Assembly: GCA_030432015.1 (NCBI GenBank) | Contig: JAUIHJ010000587.1 | Span: forward strand, 1 to 5,460 | Reading direction: 5' to 3' | Source of the DNA: a bacterium | GTDB taxonomy: Bacteria > Planctomycetota > Planctomycetia > Pirellulales > Pirellulaceae | Length of the DNA stretch: 5,460 nucleotides | Part shown: positions 1 to 5,460 of the stretch, one piece after another | How the letters are laid out: each line of letters begins with the position of its first letter | Numbering within the stretch: the first letter of the stretch is position 1 | Program-made: the position numbers and the translations under genes | Notes under the pieces: generated by a model | Seen by the model: the letters and a program-made list of their open reading frames with translations, nothing else | Told to the model about the DNA's origin: nothing | Databases searched by the model: none

Positions 1-64
1 AAACAAGAAACGAAGGGGGATGCAACTGCCTAACTTCGATCCGCGGACCAAGGTCGTTCACCAA

Positions 65-137
65 GGCCGATACAGACACCGTGTTGGTCGAAAGCCTTGG
101 CTTGCTCTGGTCGACCGACGCGGTGTCGGTATCGGCC
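65..137 (+). repeat. Large imperfect inverted repeat, long RNA hairpin candidate
   Basis: Arms 65-91 and 111-137 are inverted copies of 27 bases with a 19-base spacer. Pairing them base by base gives 24 Watson-Crick pairs. The three differences are t82/g120 and t85/g117, which become U-G wobbles in a plus-strand RNA, and a74/g128, which is an A-G mismatch. The plus-strand transcript could therefore pair 26 of 27 positions, while the minus-strand transcript would have A-C clashes at the two wobble sites. The spacer can form a further small stem, 92-95 with 100-103, capped by a CUUG tetraloop. No T-run follows, so it is not a classical intrinsic terminator. It could be a structured RNA, a small palindromic mobile remnant or a 3'-end processing signal. 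Confidence 0.7.
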
Positions 138-383
138 AGATGAGCAACGGCCTTGGGGAGGAATGGCTAACAAGTCTCAGCCACGGCGGAACGCCGCAGC
201 AAAATGGTCTTAGGAAGTTGCCTGGTCCCCACCTCGTTTCTCTGCCTGATTGTAACTCTGGGCAGCCTCCAGCCCAACATCCCCGGAAAAAACATCAACG
301 ACGCCTCCCGCCGCGTCGCTGTGGGCCGCAATCACCGGCTGTTTTCGACTGGACGTTGGGATGACGTAGAGGTGCCGGTTTGT

Positions 384-400
384 TCATGCCGCCGGCATGA
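384..400. repeat. Short perfect hairpin
   Basis: Seven-base arms (384-390 and 394-400) flank a three-base loop, giving tcatgcc-gcc-ggcatga. No T-run follows on either strand. It lies in the non-coding left part of the window, about 165 bases beyond the end of the SWIM gene. Its role is unknown, and it could be chance in GC-rich DNA. Confidence 0.4.
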
Positions 401-494
401 TCGGCGACAGCGCAACCTCGAAGCTGACGCTTCGGATTAAACGGGACCAATACGCTGCAAGAGACGCAACTTCAAGAAACGCTCGCCGGACCCG

Positions 495-516
495 CGGCGC
501 GACAAGGTCGCCGCCG
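495..516 (-). terminator. GC hairpin just downstream of the SWIM gene, possible transcript end
   Basis: Bases 495-503 pair with 507-516 to give nine pairs, mostly G-C, with one bulged base (512) and a three-base loop. It begins about 50 bases after the stop codon of the minus-strand SWIM gene, where a transcript 3' end would be expected. On the minus strand it is not directly followed by a U-tract; a mildly T-rich stretch comes only about 15 bases later. It may stabilise or mark the mRNA end rather than act as a standard intrinsic terminator. Confidence 0.3.
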
Positions 517-564
517 GCACGAGCAACGCGCCGAAGTCACCCCTTGCCTGACGCACCAGCTCGG

Positions 565-2262
565 CTACGATTTGCCCGCCCATCGCAATCGGTCGCGGTA
601 CCAATTGCCAGTTGCGACCTGATCGTTGATCCAGACGAAGTCACGCAGCGCCTGGATATGGCGGCAGGGACCGTTCCGGATGCCAAACCTGCGATGCCAA
701 CCGCATCCACACTTGGCTTTCTTTACGATGCCGTCACCACTGACTCGCGCTTCGCACGCTCGCCCTTCGGCCTTGCCGACGATGACCAACCCGCCTCGCG
801 GTGCAGCATCCTGGCTGACAATCTGTAATTGCCGCTGCCGCAGGATTTGCCGAGCAGCCTCGAGTTCTGGGTGCGGTGGTCCCAATTCGCAATTTGTAAG
901 AGGCTGTGGCAAGGCTTGTCGCCAACGATAGCCGTCGGCGTGCAGATCGAACATCACCTGACCGCGCAGCGCCAGCTGATTCAGGGCCGCCGCCGTGTCC
1001 AAGGCGGAGGTGTACGTCTTACGCATTAGATCGGCCAAGCTGGCAACTCGGCACTGCCCAAGCGCTGCCGCGATCTCGGTCACCACGCGGTCGGCGGGCG
1101 CCGTCGGCGGCATCAGCATCTGCGCGGCACTGCCGCGTGTCCCGTCGTTGGTCGTCCAACCGCTCAACCCCAGGGTCAATCGCATACTGCCCAACCGCAC
1201 AACCCAGAAACTTGGTAGCCCCGTCCCGAGCAGGTACACATCAACACCGCCCGCCAGCGGCAACAAGCGGGCCAGCGCGAGTAAACGGCGGCGGCCCCAG
1301 ATGCGGACCGGTTCGACGTGCGGACCTTGGTACGTGGTCCCCGGGCTTTCGATCGGTTGCTCCCACGGTTCGAGCACCATCCGCGGTGCCTTGCCATCGG
1401 CCAGTTCAAACCGCAAGGCGCGCGGACCATGTTTGGCCCGGTGACGTTTCAGGAAAGCGAACAGCGAATAGACAGAGGAAACGGAAAGCGGTACGCGGCG
1501 CATCGGCAGTCCCATGGCCGCTTGCAACTGCATGAAGCCGCGCAGCCAACTGCCCGGCAATTCGACCTGCTCTTCACGCAGCGACTCATGCCCGGAAGAC
1601 GCGCCATGGAACCCCGCCGGGTTGAGATGGAAGCGTGTTTCGCGGTACGTCCGCAGGGCCTGGAAGTCATTATACAGGTCCCACGAGTAGTCGACGTTGG
1701 TCGTTCCGGGCTGCGCATTGGAGGCGACACCGAAGCACGCTTGACGGTCGACGGTCAGGCACCCGTAGCTTGATTCGTCTGCCGAAAAACACTCGAAAAG
1801 GAGGGCGTCATCGGCCACGGTCATCACCGGATCGTAGGGCATTCGCTGACGCCAGAGCAGTCGGTTCTCGCGTTGCAGCCACTGATTCAATTCGCGACGT
1901 GAACTCCAATAACGGTGCCTGGCATCTCGGTAGTCCCGCTGCAACTCGGCCGAGACCCGACCTGGTTGGGCGGACTCCCCCCGACCCGCGGCGCGGCGCC
2001 GTTGGTCGCTGGCTTGTTCGTGCCGGACTTCGCCCGCTTGCGATACCTGGTAGGCCCGTTTGCCAGTGGGAGTCACGGTCGCCTCGTCGAACACAAGTTC
2101 ATGCAGGGCGCTGATGGCCTCGCGAAACGCGAGTGGATCGGTCAGCGGTGCGTCAAAGGCGACGAGATCGCGCGTCAGGTTGGGAGTCAATTCCAGGACT
2201 CGCCCCCCGCCGTGGTCTTGCCGTAGCCCGCTGCGCCCCAGGTAGCTCATCGCGACTTTCAC
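565..2262 (-). CDS. SWIM zinc-finger protein (565 aa)
   Basis: The protein carries a SWIM-type zinc finger near its C-terminus. Counting from the GTG start, Cys518 and Cys520 (CGC) and Cys533 and His535 (CRH) form the CxC-x(n)-CxH metal site, followed by a basic helix. SWIM domains are known to bind zinc and to mediate DNA or protein contacts. Before it, roughly residues 405-450 have the helix-helix-strand look of a winged helix. Residues 102-140 are strongly charged and helical. The N-terminus has a conserved-looking stretch around residues 24-60 (FREAISALHELVF). GTG at 2262 is preferred: it overlaps the stop of the upstream HEAT gene by four bases (GTGA), and AAGGGG lies seven bases before it. 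ATG at 2250 and ATG at 2289 are alternatives. Related SWIM proteins are often found with MoxR AAA+ and VWA genes, but neither is present here. The exact function is unknown. Confidence 0.88.
   Translation of the reverse strand: MKVAMSYLGRSGLRQDHGGGRVLELTPNLTRDLVAFDAPLTDPLAFREAISALHELVFDEATVTPTGKRAYQVSQAGEVRHEQASDQRRRAAGRGESAQPGRVSAELQRDYRDARHRYWSSRRELNQWLQRENRLLWRQRMPYDPVMTVADDALLFECFSADESSYGCLTVDRQACFGVASNAQPGTTNVDYSWDLYNDFQALRTYRETRFHLNPAGFHGASSGHESLREEQVELPGSWLRGFMQLQAAMGLPMRRVPLSVSSVYSLFAFLKRHRAKHGPRALRFELADGKAPRMVLEPWEQPIESPGTTYQGPHVEPVRIWGRRRLLALARLLPLAGGVDVYLLGTGLPSFWVVRLGSMRLTLGLSGWTTNDGTRGSAAQMLMPPTAPADRVVTEIAAALGQCRVASLADLMRKTYTSALDTAAALNQLALRGQVMFDLHADGYRWRQALPQPLTNCELGPPHPELEAARQILRQRQLQIVSQDAAPRGGLVIVGKAEGRACEARVSGDGIVKKAKCGCGWHRRFGIRNGPCRHIQALRDFVWINDQVATGNWYRDRLRWAGKS
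2259..2262 (-). promoter_or_regulatory. GTGA stop-start overlap, with a Shine-Dalgarno inside the HEAT gene
   Basis: On the minus strand the last bases of the HEAT gene read AAGGGGCAGCGCCGTGA. The TGA stop shares bases with a GTG start for the SWIM gene, and AAGGGG seven bases upstream is a good ribosome binding site. This is the classical arrangement for translational coupling and suggests the two proteins are made together. Confidence 0.6.
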
Positions 2263-4046
2263 GGCGCTGCCCCTTGTGCTGCCGGCCACCGCAATTCGGG
2301 AAGCAACTTAAAAACACGTTCGCGGAGTTCCATGTGGCGCACCATCAATGTGACCAGGGCCGACATCGCTGCGCGGCGTTCGGGAGCGCGGACGGAACGC
2401 ATCGCGACCGCCAGCACCGGCAACAGGCGATCGGCCAGGGTCAGGTCGCCTTCAATCGCTGTGGCAACCTGCTGGATCGCTTTTCGCTTCGATCGCCCGC
2501 CACGGTGCACGCCCAGAATGACCGCGACCCAGACGTGCGACAAATCACCGGTGGTCTGGCCGCTCAGGGCCTCGCGTCGCTGCAGACAGTCGATCAGGCG
2601 AAACCGCACATCATCGAACGGCGTTTCCACCAGTCGTGACCACAGGACCGGGTCATGGTAGCCCGGTGATTGCGGTTCAACCAACCAGTCCAGCGCGGCC
2701 GCGCGGGTCGGGGACAGCATGGAATCAAAGAACTCCGTGACGCAATCCACGTCGTATTGTGCGGGCGTGCCAATTTGGCGGAGCACCCAGGCTGTCAATT
2801 CTCCGGCCACCGACTGGCAGGTCGCCTGGGCGAGTTGCGCGAGCGTTTCCCGTAGCAGCGGCCGCTCGGCCTGCCGCTGCCGCAGCATCTCCAATCCAAG
2901 CTGAGCGACCGGCACCGGGCGAGCGCACGCCAGCGCAACGATCTGCCCGCTTTCCATTCGATTCGGTGAAACGTGCTTTTGCATCGCGGCACAGACCAGC
3001 GTGAGGGCTGCCTGGTTCGGCTGGTCGAGCAATTCGAGCCAGGTTGCGATGCCAAGCGACCCGGCGTCAGCGTGCTCTTGGAGTAGCTCGGCGGCGAATT
3101 CCTGCACCCGCGGATCGACCTGCTTCAGCATCGAAATCAGCGTTTGAACGTCGAGCTGGCTCAGCCATGGCCGATGTTCTTGCCGCAGCAAGTCGATGGC
3201 CCACATGCGAACCAGTGAACTCTTGGCCTCGGTGATCAGATGCAGCAAACTGCTGGCCCCTTTCTCTGACCGCCAGGCGCGTGGCTGATACGGAGCGGGC
3301 GTGAGCTCGCCTAGCGAATGACCTGCCACGAGATTGCAATGCGACGCGGTAAACGTCATCGCCGGATGATGGAAATAGCAGGCGTGCATCAGCGACCAGT
3401 TGTCCAGGATGTTCTCGCCCGCCACGAAGTCGGCATCACGGAATTCGCACATCGCGCCAGAAATGGCCGCCACATAAGCCGTCGGCGTGCGGTGACTGAG
3501 GCCGCGAAAGTACCGCCAGATGCGTCGCCGGAGATAGGCACGCGTGCGTTGCGAGAACAGACGATTCCCGGGCCGATTCCGGGGTACTGCCGCGTTGGCG
3601 TGGTGCCGAAGTGCCGTCCGCTGGTCGGCTGCGGTTGGCCCGGGCAACTCGCCTGCCGACCGGTTGGGTTGGGCGAACAGGACCTCACGCGGCGTCCATT
3701 GATTCAAGCCTGGATCATAGCTGGGTGCGTTGATCCGTATGCGTCGCACCAGCCGATCTAAAGCGACCAGGAAGTGCGCCAGCATGTCATGGTCCGTAGC
3801 AGCCTCGAAGTGCTTGAGGAGGCGTTTAAAAACCACTTCGTGCCCAGGCGTGCTCAGGTCAGCCTGGATAAATTTTACGATCTGCGTCCTGGCCCACGGG
3901 CGCGGGTCGGACACCCACCGCTCGACGAAGCCGAGCAAGTACGGGTAGGAGTTGCATTGCCGTAGCACATCCAGAAACCGCTCGTCTTCGGCGACAAAGG
4001 ACTCCTCCAAGAGCTGCTTCGATGGTTGGCTCGCGGTGTCGCTCAA
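2259..4046 (-). CDS. HEAT-like helical repeat protein (about 595 aa), partner of the SWIM protein
   Basis: From about residue 265 to the end this protein is a succession of amphipathic helix pairs typical of HEAT/armadillo-like solenoids. Examples are the segments near 268-290 (LVRMWAIDLL), 297-325 (VQEFAAELL), 365-390, 395-425 and 535-585. Such solenoids usually act as protein-binding scaffolds, and no catalytic motif is visible. The N-terminal part (30-105) is also helical. Residues 105-165 look like a linker, and 165-225 form a basic then aromatic block (YLRRRIWRYF). No signal peptide or membrane segment is seen, so it is probably cytoplasmic. The start is uncertain. TTG at 4046 gives a sensible N-terminus (MSDTASQPSK) directly before the helical region. 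The first ATG, at 4226, would add 60 Pro/Arg/Ser-rich residues read through a hairpin-rich repeat. It is the first gene of the pair and overlaps the SWIM gene by four bases. HEAT repeats are inferred by eye. Confidence 0.8.
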   Translation of the reverse strand: MSDTASQPSKQLLEESFVAEDERFLDVLRQCNSYPYLLGFVERWVSDPRPWARTQIVKFIQADLSTPGHEVVFKRLLKHFEAATDHDMLAHFLVALDRLVRRIRINAPSYDPGLNQWTPREVLFAQPNRSAGELPGPTAADQRTALRHHANAAVPRNRPGNRLFSQRTRAYLRRRIWRYFRGLSHRTPTAYVAAISGAMCEFRDADFVAGENILDNWSLMHACYFHHPAMTFTASHCNLVAGHSLGELTPAPYQPRAWRSEKGASSLLHLITEAKSSLVRMWAIDLLRQEHRPWLSQLDVQTLISMLKQVDPRVQEFAAELLQEHADAGSLGIATWLELLDQPNQAALTLVCAAMQKHVSPNRMESGQIVALACARPVPVAQLGLEMLRQRQAERPLLRETLAQLAQATCQSVAGELTAWVLRQIGTPAQYDVDCVTEFFDSMLSPTRAAALDWLVEPQSPGYHDPVLWSRLVETPFDDVRFRLIDCLQRREALSGQTTGDLSHVWVAVILGVHRGGRSKRKAIQQVATAIEGDLTLADRLLPVLAVAMRSVRAPERRAAMSALVTLMVRHMELRERVFKLLPELRWPAAQGAAP

Positions 4047-4515
4047 GGTCGCTGTTCTCGATGGGTTGGTGTCGGTCTGCGAGGCACTCTGACCTCGGCG
4101 CTGGCCCGCTCTCAGGTCCGGGGAACCGGCAGGGCGAGGACAGCCAACAGGCAACCACGCGGCCGACGAAAAGGCTCGCGGCGACGGGGGTGAAGCCCGT
4201 CGCGACAGTGTACCGAAGCCCGCCATGAATTGCAGCCTCGGGGCATCCCGAACCGGCCGCGCTCAACATAGCCCAGGCGATGCCTGCGGGCTCTGGCAAG
4301 CGACCCAAATGACGCTCGCGCGGCTTAAAATTCGTTGAAACCCTGCCAGTCATGAGGGTTGTGACGGAGCGATTGTTGCGACTTTGCACCATCTTTTCAG
4401 AATGGCTTTAGAAACGCTTGCGAGACAGCGCATCGTTGGTAGAGTCGGGACTTAGGCCAGCTTCAAATCGTGAAACGGCTGGTCCAGTCGTCCGTCTCCC
4501 TTAGGTTGCTCTCCC
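4047..4515. other. Divergent intergenic region
   Basis: These 469 bases separate the minus-strand HEAT-SWIM operon from the plus-strand small gene and should hold promoters for both. No strong -35/-10 pair is visible. The best pair for the plus-strand gene is TTGCAC at 4384-4389, 17 bases, then TTTAGA at 4407-4412, matching consensus at only about half the positions. The half nearer the HEAT gene (about 4170-4300) is a cluster of short hairpins. Open frames crossing it on both strands look like chance, GC-driven readings. Confidence 0.55.
4181..4292. repeat. Cluster of three short hairpins, REP-like or dispersed repeat candidate
   Basis: Three inverted repeats lie within 112 bases. The first pairs 4181-4188 with 4196-4203 (GCGACGGG and CCCGTCGC, perfect, seven-base loop). 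The second pairs 4238-4242 with 4247-4251 (TCGGG and CCCGA, loop GCAT). The third pairs 4270-4274 with 4288-4292, continuing inward as 4275-4278 with 4282-4285, with a GAT loop and a two-base bulge. Closely spaced GC-rich hairpins between genes are typical of REP-type dispersed repeats. I have the impression that similar stretches recur in planctomycete genomes, but only a genome search would show it. Confidence 0.45.
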
Positions 4516-5085
4516 ATGCCGCTCCCGCAAGTCCCCAGCTCCGAAGAAGTCGAACATCTGATGCGAAACGCTCAGTTGCGCGACGAGCTCGAACCGTATC
4601 TGGATGAGTCGGTCAATTTGCTCAATACACGTCAATTGCCGACTCCGATGGAGAACGAATTCTTGGCCTCGATGCTCGCGTGGGAACGCGCGCCGGTCCT
4701 GCCGATTGGCCAGTGGTTTCAGCCGGAATTAACCCTGACGCATCCGGATTCGCTGAACGACGCCGAGCTCAATGAACGCCTCTGGGAAACCATTCAGAAA
4801 CTCTATGACGCCCGAATCGTGCTCGATTTCACGGACCACCTTTCGGATCGCCAACTCTACACGTTGATCTTTCGCGACATTCTTCCTTCTCCGGAAAAGA
4901 AGATCGACCTACCCAAAAACTTCCTGCACTGGCATTGCCTGGATGACAGCGACGAACCGGAAACCTGGCTGCGGTATTACGCCTCCGACATGGAGCGGCG
5001 GGAATGGTTCGACCAGAGCGGCTTGCCGCTGCCGAAGGCCCAGCAACCGCCGTTTCCGCGCAAGATGCCTCGCCGGCCCCAGTAG
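4516..5085 (+). CDS. Conserved-looking protein of unknown function (189 aa)
   Basis: I do not recognise a characterised family. The protein is acidic in its first two thirds and looks soluble, with no signal peptide, membrane segment or cysteine cluster. Two stretches look constrained: a tryptophan- and proline-rich part around residues 55-68 (ERAPVLPIGQWFQPEL), and the segment near 105-120 (DFTDHLSDRQLYTLIFRD) followed by DILP. A second tryptophan-rich patch lies at 138-160 (LHWHCLDD, WLRYYASDM). The tail, from about residue 170, is proline- and arginine-rich and probably disordered. The ATG at 4516 is the natural start; the only upstream purine stretch is a weak AGG about ten bases away, which is common in planctomycetes. 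It is transcribed divergently from the HEAT-SWIM operon and converges on rtcA, so it is probably a single-gene unit. My impression is that it is a lineage-restricted planctomycete protein. Confidence 0.8.
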   Translation: MPLPQVPSSEEVEHLMRNAQLRDELEPYLDESVNLLNTRQLPTPMENEFLASMLAWERAPVLPIGQWFQPELTLTHPDSLNDAELNERLWETIQKLYDARIVLDFTDHLSDRQLYTLIFRDILPSPEKKIDLPKNFLHWHCLDDSDEPETWLRYYASDMERREWFDQSGLPLPKAQQPPFPRKMPRRPQ

Positions 5086-5087
5086 CC

Positions 5088-5120
5088 GGCTCCCTTGAGG
5101 TGGCTCCCTTGAGGTGGCTC
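5088..5120. repeat. 14-bp tandem direct repeat between convergent genes
   Basis: The unit GGCTCCCTTGAGGT occurs at 5088-5101 and again at 5102-5115, both identical, followed by a partial third copy GGCTC at 5116-5120. It fills almost the whole gap between the stop of the 189-residue gene and the stop codon of rtcA, and its last base is part of the rtcA stop. Each unit contains the near-palindrome CCTTGAGG. It probably arose by replication slippage. There is no clear terminator. Confidence 0.85.
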
Positions 5121-5460
5121 TACGCCTGGATCTGCACCTCAACCAGATTGTCACCAAGCGGGTCGATCCGGATGCGCACGGGCAGGAACTTGCGGATTAC
5201 ATCCAGATGCGTTTCCGAATGACCTGACAGCGTTGTGGTGCGATACACGCCGCCCCCGTGACCGAGGTGAGCGCTGATCGCCAGCGGCAGCATGAGCTGA
5301 TCGGCCAGGTATTCGCCGACCGGCGCCGCGCTGGCCTGATACCGCGTCGCTTGGTCGAGTGCCTCCAGGCCAACCTGTTCCGCCGGCTTTCCCTTTTTAC
5401 CGAAGCCACTAAAAACTTCCGTGATGTACTGATACCGCAAGGTGATCAAGACGACGTTGC
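5120..5460 (-). CDS. rtcA: RNA 3'-terminal phosphate cyclase, C-terminal part (5' end outside the window)
   Basis: RtcA uses ATP to convert RNA 3'-phosphate ends to 2',3'-cyclic phosphates, through a covalent histidine-AMP intermediate, as part of RNA end repair. The 112 residues seen match the C-terminal portion of the family: TEVFSGFGKKG, then the hallmark VGEYLADQLMLPLA, then GHSETHLDVIRKFLPV. The histidine in SGH (codon 5219-5221) aligns with the nucleotidyl-accepting histidine (His309) of E. coli RtcA as I recall its sequence, so the visible part looks active. The segment between the LADQL motif and that histidine (ISAHLGHGGGVYRTTTLSG) is a few residues longer than in E. coli. The family is about 340 residues long, so roughly two thirds lie beyond 5460. 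The frame is open to the window edge. RtcB, the usual ligase partner, is not in view. No regulatory feature can be assessed from this end. Confidence 0.95.
   Translation of the reverse strand, partial: NVVLITLRYQYITEVFSGFGKKGKPAEQVGLEALDQATRYQASAAPVGEYLADQLMLPLAISAHLGHGGGVYRTTTLSGHSETHLDVIRKFLPVRIRIDPLGDNLVEVQIQA

Larger units (their letters stand above)
1..564. other. Apparently non-coding region with several inverted repeats
   Basis: No convincing gene is seen here on either strand. The minus strand, where a downstream operon partner of the SWIM gene would be expected, has no long open frame. Plus-strand frames exist (20-364 and 204-440). They have mixed third-position composition, recall no known family, and the first runs straight through the large inverted repeat at 65-137. 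What can be seen is that inverted repeat plus two shorter GC-rich hairpins, listed separately. The region may be a 3' spacer, a decayed gene or a non-coding RNA locus. The sequence alone does not decide. Confidence 0.5.

Noticed and set aside
20..364. Plus-strand open frame of 114 codons starting after a GGGGG run
   Set aside because: The purine run abuts the ATG with no spacing, the frame crosses the large inverted repeat, the composition is not gene-like, and no family is recognisable.
204..440. Plus-strand frame with a hydrophobic start resembling a signal peptide
   Set aside because: Only the first 20 or so residues look hydrophobic; the remainder is low-quality basic sequence, and there is no clear ribosome binding site.
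397..1773. Long plus-strand frames antisense to the SWIM gene
   Set aside because: They are GC-driven shadows rich in Arg, Pro, Ser and Ala; the minus-strand frame has an intact zinc-finger motif and operon context.
3859..4392. Minus-strand frame of 177 codons across the divergent intergenic region
   Set aside because: It overlaps the HEAT gene in another frame and the hairpin cluster. It probably reads through a repeat and shows no domain.
4384..4412. Possible sigma-70 promoter TTGCAC - 17 bases - TTTAGA for the 189-residue gene
   Set aside because: Each box matches the consensus at only about three of six positions, so it is not better than chance.
1..5460. tRNA, rRNA, CRISPR array, insertion sequence or transposase
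   Set aside because: No cloverleaf-like segment, regularly spaced repeat-spacer pattern or transposase motif was seen on either strand by eye.

Overview
The window looks like a piece of chromosome from a GC-rich bacterium, most likely a planctomycete (Pirellulales-like). This rests on the look of the SWIM and HEAT proteins, on a small protein of a type I associate with planctomycetes, on weak Shine-Dalgarno use, and on an intergenic segment rich in short hairpins. No 16S or housekeeping marker is present, so the assignment is an inference.

Layout, left to right. (1) 1-564: no convincing gene. It holds a large imperfect inverted repeat (65-137) whose mismatches suit a folded plus-strand RNA, and smaller GC hairpins near 384-400 and 495-516. 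(2) 565-4046, minus strand: a two-gene operon. The first gene (2259-4046) encodes a long, all-helical HEAT-like repeat protein. The second (565-2262) encodes a SWIM zinc-finger protein with an intact CxC...CxH motif. The two overlap by four bases (GTGA), which suggests translational coupling. (3) 4047-4515: a 469-base divergent intergenic region with three short hairpins between 4181 and 4292. It also contains the only upstream in-frame ATG of the HEAT gene, which probably misleads gene callers into adding about 60 residues. (4) 4516-5085, plus strand: a 189-residue protein of unknown function. (5) 5086-5119: a 14-bp tandem duplication filling the gap between two convergent genes. (6) 5120-5460, minus strand: the C-terminal third of an RNA 3'-terminal phosphate cyclase (RtcA), cut by the window edge.

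The most interesting part is the HEAT-SWIM pair. From general knowledge, SWIM zinc-finger proteins of this build usually lie beside MoxR-type AAA+ ATPases and VWA-domain proteins in multi-gene modules of poorly understood role. Here neither partner lies next to the pair: the downstream side is 564 bases without a minus-strand gene, and the upstream side is a divergent unrelated gene. The pair may be a stripped-down or split version of that system. RtcA acts in RNA end processing, and nothing in the sequence links it functionally to the other genes.
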